Counted from the first letter of the stretch, positions 15,798-23,804 are shown. The stretch is 52,121 nucleotides of DNA from Candidatus Omnitrophota bacterium (GCA_016931055.1 JAFGFL010000074.1:1-52121); one strand, 5' to 3'. Notes: a model not told the origin generated them from the sequence alone. Translations and numbers: made by a program.

Positions 15798-17026
15798 TGA
15801 CAAAAACCATATTTAACGTCAAGAAACTGCGCGCGGATTTCCCGAACCTGGGCGTCCGGATCCACGGAAAGCCGCTTGTCTATCTTGACAATGCTGCCAC
15901 GACTTTCAAGCCGCAAGCTGTTATTGACGCGGTCACGGAGCATTACGCGAGCGGAACTTCCAACGTCCATCGCGGCGTTCACACGTTAAGCCAGCAGGCG
16001 ACAAACGCCTTTGAGCGGTCCCGCGATAAAATCCGTGATTTTATCCGCGCGGAAAAATCCTGCGAAATTATCTTTACGCGGGGCGCGACAGAGGCCATCA
16101 ATCTTGTTGCCGACAGCTACGGCGGCGCGTTTCTCAATAAAGGCGATGAGATCATCATCTCGGAAATGGAGCACCACTCCAACATCGTTCCCTGGCAGAT
16201 CTTGTGCGCATCGAAGGAATGCGTCCTGAAAGTTGCACCGTTTAACGATCAAGGGGAATTGATCTATGAAGAATTTGAGAAACTGCTTTCGCCGCGCACA
16301 AAACTTGTGGCCATGGTTTATGTGTCGAATTCGCTGGGGACGGTTAATCCCGTCAAGGATGTTATCGACGCCGCTCATAAAAAAGGCGCCGTGATCCTGA
16401 TCGACGGCGCGCAAACCGTGAGCCATCTTGCGGTCGATGTCAAAGCCCTTGATTGCGATTTTTTTGCCTTTTCGGGGCACAAGGTTTTCGGGCCGAGCGG
16501 CATCGGCGTCCTGTATGGAAAAGAAAAACTGCTGAACCGAATGCCTCCGTACCAGTGCGGCGGCGACATGATTGCCTCGGTCACTTTTGAAAAAACAGCG
16601 TATACTGTGTTGCCCTATAAATTTGAAGCCGGGACCCCGAATGTCGCGGGAGTTATCGGATTGGGCGCCGCGATGGATTATGTCCGGTCCGTCGGCCTTG
16701 ACAATATCGCTGAATATGAGCATGAACTGCTGGCGTACGGCACCAAGGCCCTCAGTTCCATCGATGGCCTGCGCCTGATCGGAACAGCCGAACATAAGGC
16801 GTCGATCCTTTCCTTTGTCTTGCCGAATATCCATCCGCATGATCTTGGGACCCTTGTCGATGAAGAGGGGATCGCCATCCGAACCGGGCACCATTGCACC
16901 CAGCCTGTCATGAAACATTTCGGCGTGCCGGCAACATCACGCGCATCGCTCACGTTCTATAACACGAAAGAAGAGATCGATAAATTAGTTAAGGCGATCC
17001 TTAAAGCAAAAGAGATATTTAAATAA
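15794..17026 (+). CDS. sufS: SufS: group II cysteine desulfurase
   Basis: The 410-residue PLP enzyme removes sulfur from cysteine as a persulfide. PLP is held by Lys230 in FSGHKVFGPSGIGVLYG; the active-site cysteine is Cys368 in RTGHHCTQPVMKHFGV, the short-loop arrangement of SufS-type (group II) enzymes. YLDNAATTFKP, SNVHRGVHTLS and EMEHHSNIVPWQ are standard SufS motifs. Sulfur transfer probably goes to SufU, encoded next. Two ATG codons stand at the start (15794 and 15797); the first overlaps the sufD stop. After the stop comes a 163-bp gap with a self-complementary element. Confidence 0.96.
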   Translation: MMTKTIFNVKKLRADFPNLGVRIHGKPLVYLDNAATTFKPQAVIDAVTEHYASGTSNVHRGVHTLSQQATNAFERSRDKIRDFIRAEKSCEIIFTRGATEAINLVADSYGGAFLNKGDEIIISEMEHHSNIVPWQILCASKECVLKVAPFNDQGELIYEEFEKLLSPRTKLVAMVYVSNSLGTVNPVKDVIDAAHKKGAVILIDGAQTVSHLAVDVKALDCDFFAFSGHKVFGPSGIGVLYGKEKLLNRMPPYQCGGDMIASVTFEKTAYTVLPYKFEAGTPNVAGVIGLGAAMDYVRSVGLDNIAEYEHELLAYGTKALSSIDGLRLIGTAEHKASILSFVLPNIHPHDLGTLVDEEGIAIRTGHHCTQPVMKHFGVPATSRASLTFYNTKEEIDKLVKAILKAKEIFK

Positions 17027-17028
17027 AT

Positions 17029-17175
17029 CGTGAATAGTAAATGGTTAATGGTTAATAGTGTATAGTAATAAAATTCTTAAAAACCAGCTTAAAAGAATAT
17101 TTTTGTTCAGAAAGTTCTTTTAATATGCTTTATTCACCGTCAACCATTCGTTATTCACTATTAACTATTAACCAC
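17029..17175. repeat. Self-complementary element built from TTAAC/AATAG words
   Basis: The left part (17029-17068) reads as TGAATAG, TAAATGG, TTAATGG, TTAATAG, TGTATAG words. The right part (17131-17174) carries the complementary series ATTCACC, GTCAACCATT, TTATTCACTATTAAC, TATTAACCA. Between them, ATTCTTAA and TTAAAAGAAT form a smaller nested inverted repeat. It is non-coding, lies inside the SUF operon between sufS and sufU, and resembles in style the elements at 6280 and 9234. Confidence 0.65.
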
Positions 17176-17189
17176 TTTCATTTTTACTT

Positions 17190-17648
17190 ATGACATATGA
17201 TAGCCGCACAGAACTGTACCAGCAAGTCATCATCGAGCACAATAAAAAGCCGAGGAACTGCCGGAAACTGGATGGGGCGACACATACCGCCGAAGGATAT
17301 AATCCTCTCTGCGGCGACCATTTGGTCGTTTATCTTCTCATCGATAAGAACAACGCCATCAGCGATATTTCGTTTGAAGGCGACGGCTGCGCGATTTCCA
17401 GGGCCTCGTCATCCATGATGACCGCGGCGCTTAAGGGCAAAACCGTTACCGAAGCCAAGGGCCTGTTTCAACAGTTCCATAAACTTATTACCGGTGAGCT
17501 CAACCCGGAAAAAGATAAGCACACTTTAGGGAAATTGGCCGTTTTCTCCGGCATATGGCATTTTCCCGCGCGCGTCAAATGCGCGAGCTTGGCCTGGCAT
17601 ACCATGAACGGGGCCATCGAACATAAAAAATCCGTTTCGACCGAATAA
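17190..17648 (+). CDS. sufU: SufU: zinc-dependent sulfurtransferase partner of SufS
   Basis: The 152-residue IscU-fold protein has YNPLCGDHLVVY (Cys41, Asp43), FEGDGCAISRASSSMM (Cys67) and RVKCASLAWHT (Cys131). The ~19-residue insertion between the second and third cysteines relative to IscU, and the RVKCA..AW..M ending, are typical of SufU, which takes persulfide sulfur from SufS using a zinc site rather than acting as a cluster scaffold. It follows the repeat element and has no clear Shine-Dalgarno. Its stop overlaps the moaA start by one base (TAATG). Confidence 0.94.
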   Translation: MTYDSRTELYQQVIIEHNKKPRNCRKLDGATHTAEGYNPLCGDHLVVYLLIDKNNAISDISFEGDGCAISRASSSMMTAALKGKTVTEAKGLFQQFHKLITGELNPEKDKHTLGKLAVFSGIWHFPARVKCASLAWHTMNGAIEHKKSVSTE

Positions 17649-18721
17649 TGACGAATCTAAATTGCGAATCACCATTAATTGCCCCGAAAGAGCAGCCGCG
17701 AAACCTGCGGATCTATGATTCTTTCGACCGCCCGCTGCGGGATCTTCGCATCTCGGTCATCGACCAATGCAACTTCCGCTGCGTATATTGCATGCCGCAA
17801 AATCAACGCATAGAGCACTACACTTTTTTAAAACAGGATCAATGGCTGACCTTCCCGCAAATCGAACGCCTGGCCCGTCTGTTCGTCAAATTAGGAGTCG
17901 GTAAAATCCGCATAACAGGAGGAGAGCCTCTTTTGCGGCCCAACCTTTCAAACCTCGTTGGGAAATTAAAAGGCATCCCCGAAGTGAAGGACCTTGCACT
18001 TACCACAAACGGCTCGATGCTTATTCAACATGCACAAGCGCTTAAAGATGCCGGGCTGGACCGAATTACCGTAAGCCTGGACACACTGGACCCTGCCCTG
18101 TTTAGACAGATCAATGGTTTTAGGGGAACGTTGGAAAAAGTCCTTGACGGCATTCAATTATGCCAAAAGATCGGGTTTGGATGCATTAAGATCAATGTGG
18201 TCCTGCAAAAAAATATCGGTCACCGCCATATTCTCGACCTTGTCCGGTATTTTAAAGGCCGTAAGCCAATCCTACGTTTTATTGAATATATGGATGCCGG
18301 GAATTGTAACCATTGGAGCCCCGACGCAGTTGTCCCCGCTTCGGAAATCGTGAAGCTTATTCACGAGCATTTTCCGCTGCGCGCCGTAAGATCAAATTAT
18401 TATGGCGAAGTCGCATCGCGCTATGAGTTCCTGGATGGAGAGGGCGAGATCGGATTTATCACACCCATTACTCAGCCATTTTGCCGGACATGCACCCGGG
18501 CACGGGTATCGGCGGATGGGAAGATGTACCCATGCCTCTTTGCCAATCACGGAACAGATTTACGCCCCTTCCTGCGGCAAGACATCCCGGATGACGTGCT
18601 CCTGAATATCATCCAATCTGACTGGCGGAACCGCAAAGATCGCTATTCCGAGCTGCGCGCAAAGTCTTTATCCAGCCAGAAAAGCCTTCCCAAAATCGAG
18701 ATGTTCCAAATCGGCGGCTGA
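17648..18721 (+). CDS. moaA: MoaA: GTP 3',8-cyclase (molybdenum cofactor)
   Basis: The 357-residue radical-SAM enzyme catalyses the first step of molybdopterin synthesis with MoaC. The SAM cluster motif is CNFRCVYCMP (Cys41, 45, 48) after RPLRDLRISVID. The second, GTP-binding cluster motif is FCRTCTRARVSADGKMYPC. The protein ends in Gly-Gly (FQIGG), the conserved C-terminal tail of MoaA needed for activity. TGGEPLLRP and SLDTLDP are family motifs. It overlaps the sufU stop by one base, so it is transcribed with the SUF operon that would supply its two clusters. MoaC is not in this window. Confidence 0.95.
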   Translation: MTNLNCESPLIAPKEQPRNLRIYDSFDRPLRDLRISVIDQCNFRCVYCMPQNQRIEHYTFLKQDQWLTFPQIERLARLFVKLGVGKIRITGGEPLLRPNLSNLVGKLKGIPEVKDLALTTNGSMLIQHAQALKDAGLDRITVSLDTLDPALFRQINGFRGTLEKVLDGIQLCQKIGFGCIKINVVLQKNIGHRHILDLVRYFKGRKPILRFIEYMDAGNCNHWSPDAVVPASEIVKLIHEHFPLRAVRSNYYGEVASRYEFLDGEGEIGFITPITQPFCRTCTRARVSADGKMYPCLFANHGTDLRPFLRQDIPDDVLLNIIQSDWRNRKDRYSELRAKSLSSQKSLPKIEMFQIGG

Positions 18722-18745
18722 GCCGCTTCAACTTCAGGGGTTGAA
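18714..18745. terminator. Two short stem-loops between convergent moaA and murB
   Basis: GCGGC-TGA-GCCGC (18714-18726) overlaps the moaA stop, and TTCAAC-TTCAGGG-GTTGAA (18727-18745) follows directly. No T-tract follows on either strand, so a rho-independent role is uncertain; their place between converging genes suggests transcript-end structures. Confidence 0.3.
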
Positions 18746-18753
18746 AGGGGATA

Positions 18754-19731
18754 CTACCAAAACACGCTTTTAATTTTTTTGGGCATTCCGTCAAATTTGC
18801 CAACAAAACGCACTTCGCGGATAAGATCGATGTTAAATTTGTCTTTCACCAATCGGGCCATGGTCCTTGAAAGGTCGAAGACATCCTGCGCGCGGCAACC
18901 CTGAGACTTATAAATGATATTGGCGTGGCGGTCAAAGACCCTGGCCCCGCCTGACCGCAATTTCTTGGCCCCGGCCTGTTCCAGGAACCAGCCGGCCGCT
19001 TCACGCCTACCTGCCTTCGAAGTCGGCTCCACATTGCGGAAAAAACTTCCGGCGCAGGGATAGATTCTCCAATCCGGGTGTTTCTCGCGCCGGAGGGCCA
19101 AAATTTCGTCGTGTTCTTTTTTTAGCGGCAGTTTATCCGAAGGCCTCAGCGAAAACCGCACGGAAACAATGATAGCATCCGTTTCTTTGAACATGGAATG
19201 GCGGTAGGAAAAGGGGATGTCGCGGGCCAATATGTCAACAATAGCAAAAACAGGCTTCGCACTGTCCCGGCAAATTGTTCGAACTGACTTGACCACATCC
19301 CCAATCTGCTTACCGAACGCTCCCGCGTTGCCAACAACAGCGCCGCCAACTGTCCCCGGAATTCCACTCATACCATTTAGGCCTTCCAGCTCGTTATCAA
19401 TCGCATATTTCACAAGATCATCCAGCAAGGTGCTGCCGGAAACGACAAGGTCATTGCCTTCGCGTTCAATCAAAGGTTTATCGCTCTCATAACGGATGAC
19501 GCTGCAGTCAATACCGAGATCGGAAACAACAAGATTCGATCCGCTTCCGATAAGAATAAACTGGATATTTTCACGAAAACAAAACTGGACAGTGGATATT
19601 AATTGCCCTGGAGTCTGGCAGGCAAAAAGAAGCGGGCATTTCCCGCCCAAACGAAATGTCGTGAAATCAGAAAGGGAGGCCTCATGCACAACGGCAACAT
19701 CCAAATTCTTAAGGACAGTCAAGTCCAACAC
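18754..19731 (-). CDS. murB: MurB: UDP-N-acetylenolpyruvoylglucosamine reductase
   Basis: The 325-residue FAD enzyme makes UDP-N-acetylmuramate for peptidoglycan. FAD-binding segments are DFTTFRLGGKCPLLF, ILIGSGSNLVVSDLG and GMSGIPGTVGGAVVGNAGAFG; IPFSYRHSMFK carries the conserved Tyr/Arg pair, and PCAGSFFRN holds the catalytic serine. AAKLIEQAG-like SGGARVFDRHANIIY follows, as in type II MurB. The start is GTG at 19731, preceded by AAAGGG at good spacing. It is the last gene of the minus-strand set ispH-fdx-moaE-murB, eight bases after moaE. Confidence 0.94.
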   Translation of the reverse strand: MLDLTVLKNLDVAVVHEASLSDFTTFRLGGKCPLLFACQTPGQLISTVQFCFRENIQFILIGSGSNLVVSDLGIDCSVIRYESDKPLIEREGNDLVVSGSTLLDDLVKYAIDNELEGLNGMSGIPGTVGGAVVGNAGAFGKQIGDVVKSVRTICRDSAKPVFAIVDILARDIPFSYRHSMFKETDAIIVSVRFSLRPSDKLPLKKEHDEILALRREKHPDWRIYPCAGSFFRNVEPTSKAGRREAAGWFLEQAGAKKLRSGGARVFDRHANIIYKSQGCRAQDVFDLSRTMARLVKDKFNIDLIREVRFVGKFDGMPKKIKSVFW

Positions 19732-19739
19732 ATTTCCCT

Positions 19740-20180
19740 TTATATATTCCGTTTTATATTAAGAGATACCGGCTCGTTGGCCAGCCAGCCGGAATGGCCG
19801 TCTTCATAATATTCTTTCTTCCAGATCGGCAGGCGAAATTTAATCTGATCGATAATATAACGGCAAGCTTTAAAGCCGGCATCTCGGTGTTCCGCAAGTA
19901 CGCCAACCCAGACCGCCATTTCACCGGGTTTTAACCGGCCCACCCGGTGGACGCATTTGGCCGTTAAAATTTCATATTTCTTGTAGGCCTCTTCGAAGAT
20001 CCTCTCGGCTTCATTGTCGCACAAGAGATCATAGGCTTCATACTCTATGGCCGAGACCGCCTTTCCTTTATTGTGTTGGCGGACCTTGCCTTCAAAACAA
20101 ACAAACGCGCCCGCATTATACCCGATAAGGTCTTCACGCAGATCCATACTTTCCAATGGCCTTAACGATAATTTAAACAT
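19740..20180 (-). CDS. moaE: MoaE: molybdopterin synthase catalytic subunit
   Basis: The 146-residue protein matches MoaE: GAFVCFEGKVRQHNKGKAVS, LEYEAY-like IEYEAYDLL, the core HRVGRLKPGEMAVWVGVLAE, HRDAGFKACRYIIDQIK, and PIWKKEYYEDGHSGW with the conserved lysines. MoaE with the sulfur carrier MoaD converts precursor Z to molybdopterin. No MoaD (small protein ending in Gly-Gly) is adjacent; it must be elsewhere or replaced. moaA lies convergently 1 kb away. ATG 20180 is used; the gene starts 27 bp after the ferredoxin stop. Confidence 0.93.
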   Translation of the reverse strand: MFKLSLRPLESMDLREDLIGYNAGAFVCFEGKVRQHNKGKAVSAIEYEAYDLLCDNEAERIFEEAYKKYEILTAKCVHRVGRLKPGEMAVWVGVLAEHRDAGFKACRYIIDQIKFRLPIWKKEYYEDGHSGWLANEPVSLNIKRNI

Positions 20181-20207
20181 TTTTTAACCCGTGTCATGAC
20201 GGTAGCC

Positions 20208-20462
20208 TCAGTATGTTATTTTTACCGTGCCGCGTTTGATGCAGCATTGGCAGCTCAAACGGTTTTTGCGGTCCATCCCGAGAGCTTTCTCTTCCTCTGT
20301 AAGCTCGCTTAAGTTCTCTGCGCCGTCTAAAACCTCAACTTTACAGGCGCCGCATACGCCCGTATTGCAGCAAAAGGGGATGCCGGCTTGCTCGCAAACA
20401 GCCCCAATGGCCGCGCCGTCCGGAAGATGATATTCATCGCGATCGATAATCAGCTTTGCCAT
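20208..20462 (-). CDS. Small [2Fe-2S] ferredoxin
   Basis: The 84-residue protein is a plant-type ferredoxin fold: beta-grasp start AKLIIDRDEYHLPDGAAIGA, then the cluster loop Cys32-x4-Cys37-x2-Cys40 (CNTGVCGACKVEVLDG) and Cys71 in RLSCQC. Extra cysteines at 23, 31, 73 and 74 are unusual. The partner is unknown; it sits 14 bp after ispH, an enzyme that needs two electrons per turnover, and 27 bp before moaE. Supply of electrons to IspH is a reasonable inference from position only. Confidence 0.88.
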   Translation of the reverse strand: MAKLIIDRDEYHLPDGAAIGAVCEQAGIPFCCNTGVCGACKVEVLDGAENLSELTEEEKALGMDRKNRLSCQCCIKRGTVKITY

Positions 20463-20476
20463 TCTGTTTTATCCTT

Positions 20477-21397
20477 TCAAAATTTGGGCAATGCAAAGAC
20501 AATATTTTTTTCCGGATTTTCAAATATATGGACGACGGTTCCCGGAAAATGCTGCTTTATCTTATCAACCAGCTGATCAACAATGATGCGGGGGACAGAC
20601 GCGCCGGAACTGATGCCGACTTTGTTTTTCCCTTTAAAAAGTTTTACGTCCAATTCATCGGCCGAATCAACAATATAACTGGGTATCCAATATTTTTCTC
20701 CCGTTTCCCTGAGCCTGTTACTATTGGAGCTGTTTGGCGATCCGCAGATGATAATGATATCACAGACTTTGGCTAACTCTTTTACGGCGTTCTGACGGTT
20801 CTGCGTTGCGTAACATAGATCAGAGCGAGAGGGGGCAACCAGGTTTTTAAACTTCTTTTTTAAACGTTCAATCATGATGGCCGTATCATCGATCGAAAGG
20901 GTGGTTTGCGTAATATACGCAACTTTGGCATTAGGCTCAATCTTTAACGCTTCAATATCTTTTTCATCTTCAATAATATGCAGCAAATCAGCATCGATAC
21001 ACCCCGCAGTCCCTATAAGTTCCTGATGCCCCTTATGACCAATTAAGATTGTTTCGCAGTTTAAACGAGAAAATCTTTGCGCTTCTTTATGAACTTTAGT
21101 CACAAGCGGGCATGTCGCATCCACGACTTTAAGCTTCCGCGCTTTAGCCGTCTCGATCACGCTGGGCGAAACGCCATGGGCGCTGAAAATCAGCCGGGCG
21201 CACTCAGGCACATCATTAATATTCTCGACGAAAATTACGCCTTCTCTACGAAAACCTTCAACAACATGAGTATTATGAACGATTTCGTGGTAAACATACA
21301 AGGGCGCGCCATACTTCTTCAAAGCTTTGTTGACAATGCCGATCGCAAGAGCCACACCGGCACAAAATCCTTGGGTTTCCGCCAGATAAATCTCCAT
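20477..21397 (-). CDS. ispH: IspH: 4-hydroxy-3-methylbut-2-enyl diphosphate reductase
   Basis: IspH makes IPP and DMAPP in the last step of the MEP pathway with a [4Fe-4S] cluster. The 306-residue product shows the three ligand cysteines: QGFCAGV (Cys12), DATCPLV (Cys96) and SDLCYATQNRQ (Cys195), with HNTHVV, SAHGVSP and GSPNSSNSNRL substrate motifs. I place the start at ATG 21397 (MEIYLAETQGFC), with AAGGA ten bases upstream; the frame extends 31 codons further but that part is not family-like. It heads a minus-strand operon and is divergent from ispG, the preceding step. Confidence 0.95.
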   Translation of the reverse strand: MEIYLAETQGFCAGVALAIGIVNKALKKYGAPLYVYHEIVHNTHVVEGFRREGVIFVENINDVPECARLIFSAHGVSPSVIETAKARKLKVVDATCPLVTKVHKEAQRFSRLNCETILIGHKGHQELIGTAGCIDADLLHIIEDEKDIEALKIEPNAKVAYITQTTLSIDDTAIMIERLKKKFKNLVAPSRSDLCYATQNRQNAVKELAKVCDIIIICGSPNSSNSNRLRETGEKYWIPSYIVDSADELDVKLFKGKNKVGISSGASVPRIIVDQLVDKIKQHFPGTVVHIFENPEKNIVFALPKF

Positions 21398-21473
21398 AGT
21401 CCAAACATCCTTAAAACAACTTGCCAAGCAGAATAGGTTGAATTCCTTATTATTCTTCACTATAATTGGTGTA

Positions 21474-21501
21474 ATTATATCATGGATCATTAAATAGTAA
21501 A
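21474..21501 (-). promoter_or_regulatory. Putative ispH operon promoter
   Basis: On the minus strand, TTTACT (21501-21496), a 16-bp spacer, then TATAAT (21479-21474). It lies about 75-100 bp before the ispH ATG in the divergent gap. Confidence 0.45.
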
Positions 21502-21506
21502 CCCCG

Positions 21507-21536
21507 TTAACATCGTTATTTTATTTTCGCATTATT
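21507..21536 (+). promoter_or_regulatory. Putative ispG promoter
   Basis: TTAACA (21507-21512) with an 18-bp spacer to ATTATT (21531-21536), or 17 bp to CATTAT. It is back-to-back with the ispH promoter, only five bases from its -35, so the two MEP genes may be controlled together. Confidence 0.4.
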
Positions 21537-21559
21537 CAGATAAGTCAGGTTTTTAAAAT

Positions 21560-22777
21560 ATGGAACTTAAAGCCCGAAGAAAAACACCAACGGTCATGAT
21601 CGGAAATATCGCCTTGGGAAGCAGGCATCCGGTGCGCATCCAGTCTATGACCAATACCCCCACCGCTGATGTCACGGCAACAGCCAAACAAACCATCGAG
21701 TTGATCCAAGCCGGTTCTGAAATGGTGCGATGGACCATCAATGATGATTCCGCCGCAAAGGCCGTTCCCGAAATCGTCAAAATCCTGAGCGAAAAGGGTC
21801 ATGGGGGAATCCCAATTATCGGTGACTTTCATTTTAACGGCCATACCCTGCTTGAAAAGCATCCCTCATGCGCGCAAGCCCTGGCAAAATACCGCATTAA
21901 TCCCGGGAATGTCGGAAAAGGCGGCCGCCGCGATGAAAATTTCGCACGTATCATTAAAATCGCTATCAAGAATAAGAAAGCTGTCCGTATCGGCGTTAAC
22001 TGGGGCTCATTGGACCAAGATCTCGTTACAAGACTGATGGACAAAAACGCGAATCATAAGGTCCCGAAAAGTTCTCGTGAGGTCATGTATGAAGCGATGA
22101 TCCAAAGCGCCCTGAAAAACGCCCGATATGCCGAAAAGCTCGGCCTAAAAAAAGACAGGATCGTCTTAAGCGTTAAAATGTCCGAACTTCAGGATATGGT
22201 AACTGTGTATTCCCGCCTGGCAAAAAAATGCGATAATGTATTGCATCTGGGATTAACGGAGGCAGGGGGCGGCACCCGGGGGATCGTTTCAAGCACAGCT
22301 GCCCTGGCCATTTTGCTCCAACAGGGAATAGGGGATACCATCCGGGTTTCCCTGACCCCCCAAGCCGATGTCCCGCGCCAGCGGGAGGTAGAAGTCTGCC
22401 AGCATATCCTCCAATCGTTGGGGCTGCGTTATTTTCAGCCAAGCATCACGAGTTGCCCGGGTTGCGGGCGGACCAGCAGCGATTATTTCCATACCCTGGC
22501 CAATGAAATCAGCCAATATGTCCGACAGAAATCGCCGGCATGGAAAAAGGAATACCCCGGGATCGAGAAACTCATGATCGCCGTGATGGGTTGCGTCGTC
22601 AACGGGCCGGGGGAAAGCCGTCATGCGGACATCGGGATCAGCTTACCGGGCGCCTCGGAACAGCCGATCGCACCGGTCTATATCGAAGGCAAACAGATCG
22701 CGACTCTAAAAGGCGGGAACATTAAGGAAGAATTCAAGCGTATTCTTGATGATTATATAAAGAAGAAATATTCCTGA
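21560..22777 (+). CDS. ispG: IspG (GcpE): 4-hydroxy-3-methylbut-2-enyl diphosphate synthase
   Basis: The 405-residue enzyme converts MEcPP to HMBPP. The TIM-barrel domain opens with RRKTPTVMIGNIALGSRHPV and IQSMTNTPTADV; the [4Fe-4S] domain has TSCPGCGRTSSD (Cys299, Cys302) and MGCVVNGPGES (Cys345), with a conserved glutamate after it. It has the short bacterial architecture without the plant-type insert. A weak AGG (21546-21548) lies 11 bases before the ATG. It converges on the PHP phosphatase gene 18 bp away. Divergent pairing with ispH groups the two last Fe-S steps of the pathway. Confidence 0.96.
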   Translation: MELKARRKTPTVMIGNIALGSRHPVRIQSMTNTPTADVTATAKQTIELIQAGSEMVRWTINDDSAAKAVPEIVKILSEKGHGGIPIIGDFHFNGHTLLEKHPSCAQALAKYRINPGNVGKGGRRDENFARIIKIAIKNKKAVRIGVNWGSLDQDLVTRLMDKNANHKVPKSSREVMYEAMIQSALKNARYAEKLGLKKDRIVLSVKMSELQDMVTVYSRLAKKCDNVLHLGLTEAGGGTRGIVSSTAALAILLQQGIGDTIRVSLTPQADVPRQREVEVCQHILQSLGLRYFQPSITSCPGCGRTSSDYFHTLANEISQYVRQKSPAWKKEYPGIEKLMIAVMGCVVNGPGESRHADIGISLPGASEQPIAPVYIEGKQIATLKGGNIKEEFKRILDDYIKKKYS

Positions 22778-22795
22778 GGGAAAGAATCAGGAAGC

Positions 22796-23599
22796 TTATA
22801 TTTTAACTTTCCGTTCGATCTTACGGTTTTTAAACAATACATATTCCCCGTAGCCAGCCTCACAGGCCAATTCCAGGGCCTTATCGAAATCCCGTCCTAC
22901 ATCACTCGGCTCATGCGCATCCGAACCGAACGTGAGAGGGACTCCGGCATCCGCGTAAATTTTGAGGACCGAAAGCGAAGGGTATATTTCATTGACCGGT
23001 TTGCGCAGGCCTGAGGTGTTGATCTCGACAGCTATGCCGCATTCCTTAAAAACCTGTGCCGTTTTAACAACTTCTTGGGTTACATCCTCTTGTGGCCGAT
23101 GGCCAAACTTCTTCACCAAATCCACATGCCCCATAATATCAAACATTCCGGTCTTGGCGCACTGGCGCAATAGCGCGTAATAATCCTTATAGACCTGATC
23201 GACATCCTTCCGGTTCCATTTTTCAAACTCTTCTGGATTATCGAATCCCCAATTCTTGATAAAATGCACAGACCCGATCACATAGTCATAAGGGTAATCT
23301 TCTAAGATGACGCTGGTCTTCTCTTCATAACCCGGCACAAAATCAGCCTCTATCCCGATTTTGACCCGCAGGCAATTGCTGTATTTTTTGCGCACATCTT
23401 CAATCATCCGATAGTATTCAGGAAGCTGTTTGATGCTCATCGTAATATTGGGATCTTCACAATGGACAAATGGGGCGTGGTCGGCAAACCCAATTTCTTC
23501 CAATCCTGCTTCCATGGCCGCTTCGGCATATTCCATCGGCTTACCGACTGCGTGGCCGCAAAGAGGTGTATGCATATGATAATCCGCGATCGGGATCAT
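22796..23599 (-). CDS. PHP-domain phosphatase, histidinol-phosphatase (HisJ/HisK) type
   Basis: The 267-residue protein has the PHP metal site in order: ADYHMHTPLCGHA (His8, His10), GFADHAPF, a glutamate in GIEADFVPGYE, VIGSVHFI, DIMGHVDL, and the closing GSDAHEPSDVG. This layout matches PHP histidinol-phosphatases, which dephosphorylate histidinol phosphate; related PHP enzymes have other substrates and no other his gene is visible, so specificity is inferred. Start: ATG 23599 has GGAG at eight-base spacing; ATG 23605 two codons upstream is possible. A promoter-like TATAAT with an inverted repeat lies upstream. Confidence 0.8.
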   Translation of the reverse strand: MIPIADYHMHTPLCGHAVGKPMEYAEAAMEAGLEEIGFADHAPFVHCEDPNITMSIKQLPEYYRMIEDVRKKYSNCLRVKIGIEADFVPGYEEKTSVILEDYPYDYVIGSVHFIKNWGFDNPEEFEKWNRKDVDQVYKDYYALLRQCAKTGMFDIMGHVDLVKKFGHRPQEDVTQEVVKTAQVFKECGIAVEINTSGLRKPVNEIYPSLSVLKIYADAGVPLTFGSDAHEPSDVGRDFDKALELACEAGYGEYVLFKNRKIERKVKI

Positions 23600-23673
23600 G
23601 TTCATCGCTCCTTTAATCGAGATGTTTGGCAATAGATGTTTTAGGTGCCAATCGTCCGCGTTAACTCTGACTC

Positions 23674-23692
23674 ATTATAGCACAGGCTATAA
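23674..23692 (-). promoter_or_regulatory. Extended -10 with an overlapping inverted repeat upstream of the PHP gene
   Basis: On the minus strand TGCTATAAT gives an extended -10 (TATAAT at 23679-23674). It lies inside the perfect inverted repeat TTATAGC-ACAG-GCTATAA (23675-23692), with a weak -35 (TTTATA) 16 bp upstream. A dyad over the -10 is where a repressor would act; no regulator is known here. Confidence 0.4.
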
Positions 23693-23775
23693 AAATATAA
23701 ATATCAGAAAACGAATGGTTCTGTCTGTCTTTAAAAATGGGGATGGCTTGACCCATTCGGCGGGGGACGAACGGG

Positions 23776-23804
23776 TTGACTTCAAAGAAAGACTATGATA
23801 TTAT
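23776..23804 (+). promoter_or_regulatory. folE promoter with start codon next to the predicted transcription start
   Basis: TTGACT (23776-23781), a 17-bp spacer, TATTAT (23799-23804). Transcription would begin near 23811, and the folE ATG is at 23814. No ribosome binding site fits in between, so the mRNA would be leaderless or nearly so. Confidence 0.55.

Noticed and set aside
15986-16918. Long open frame opposite sufS on the minus strand (about 310 codons)
   Set aside because: A shadow of the strongly codon-biased sufS gene; the translation has no family features and no start signals.
20208-20462. MoaD identity for the small protein beside moaE
   Set aside because: It has four ferredoxin cysteines and ends VKITY, not Gly-Gly, so it is a [2Fe-2S] ferredoxin.
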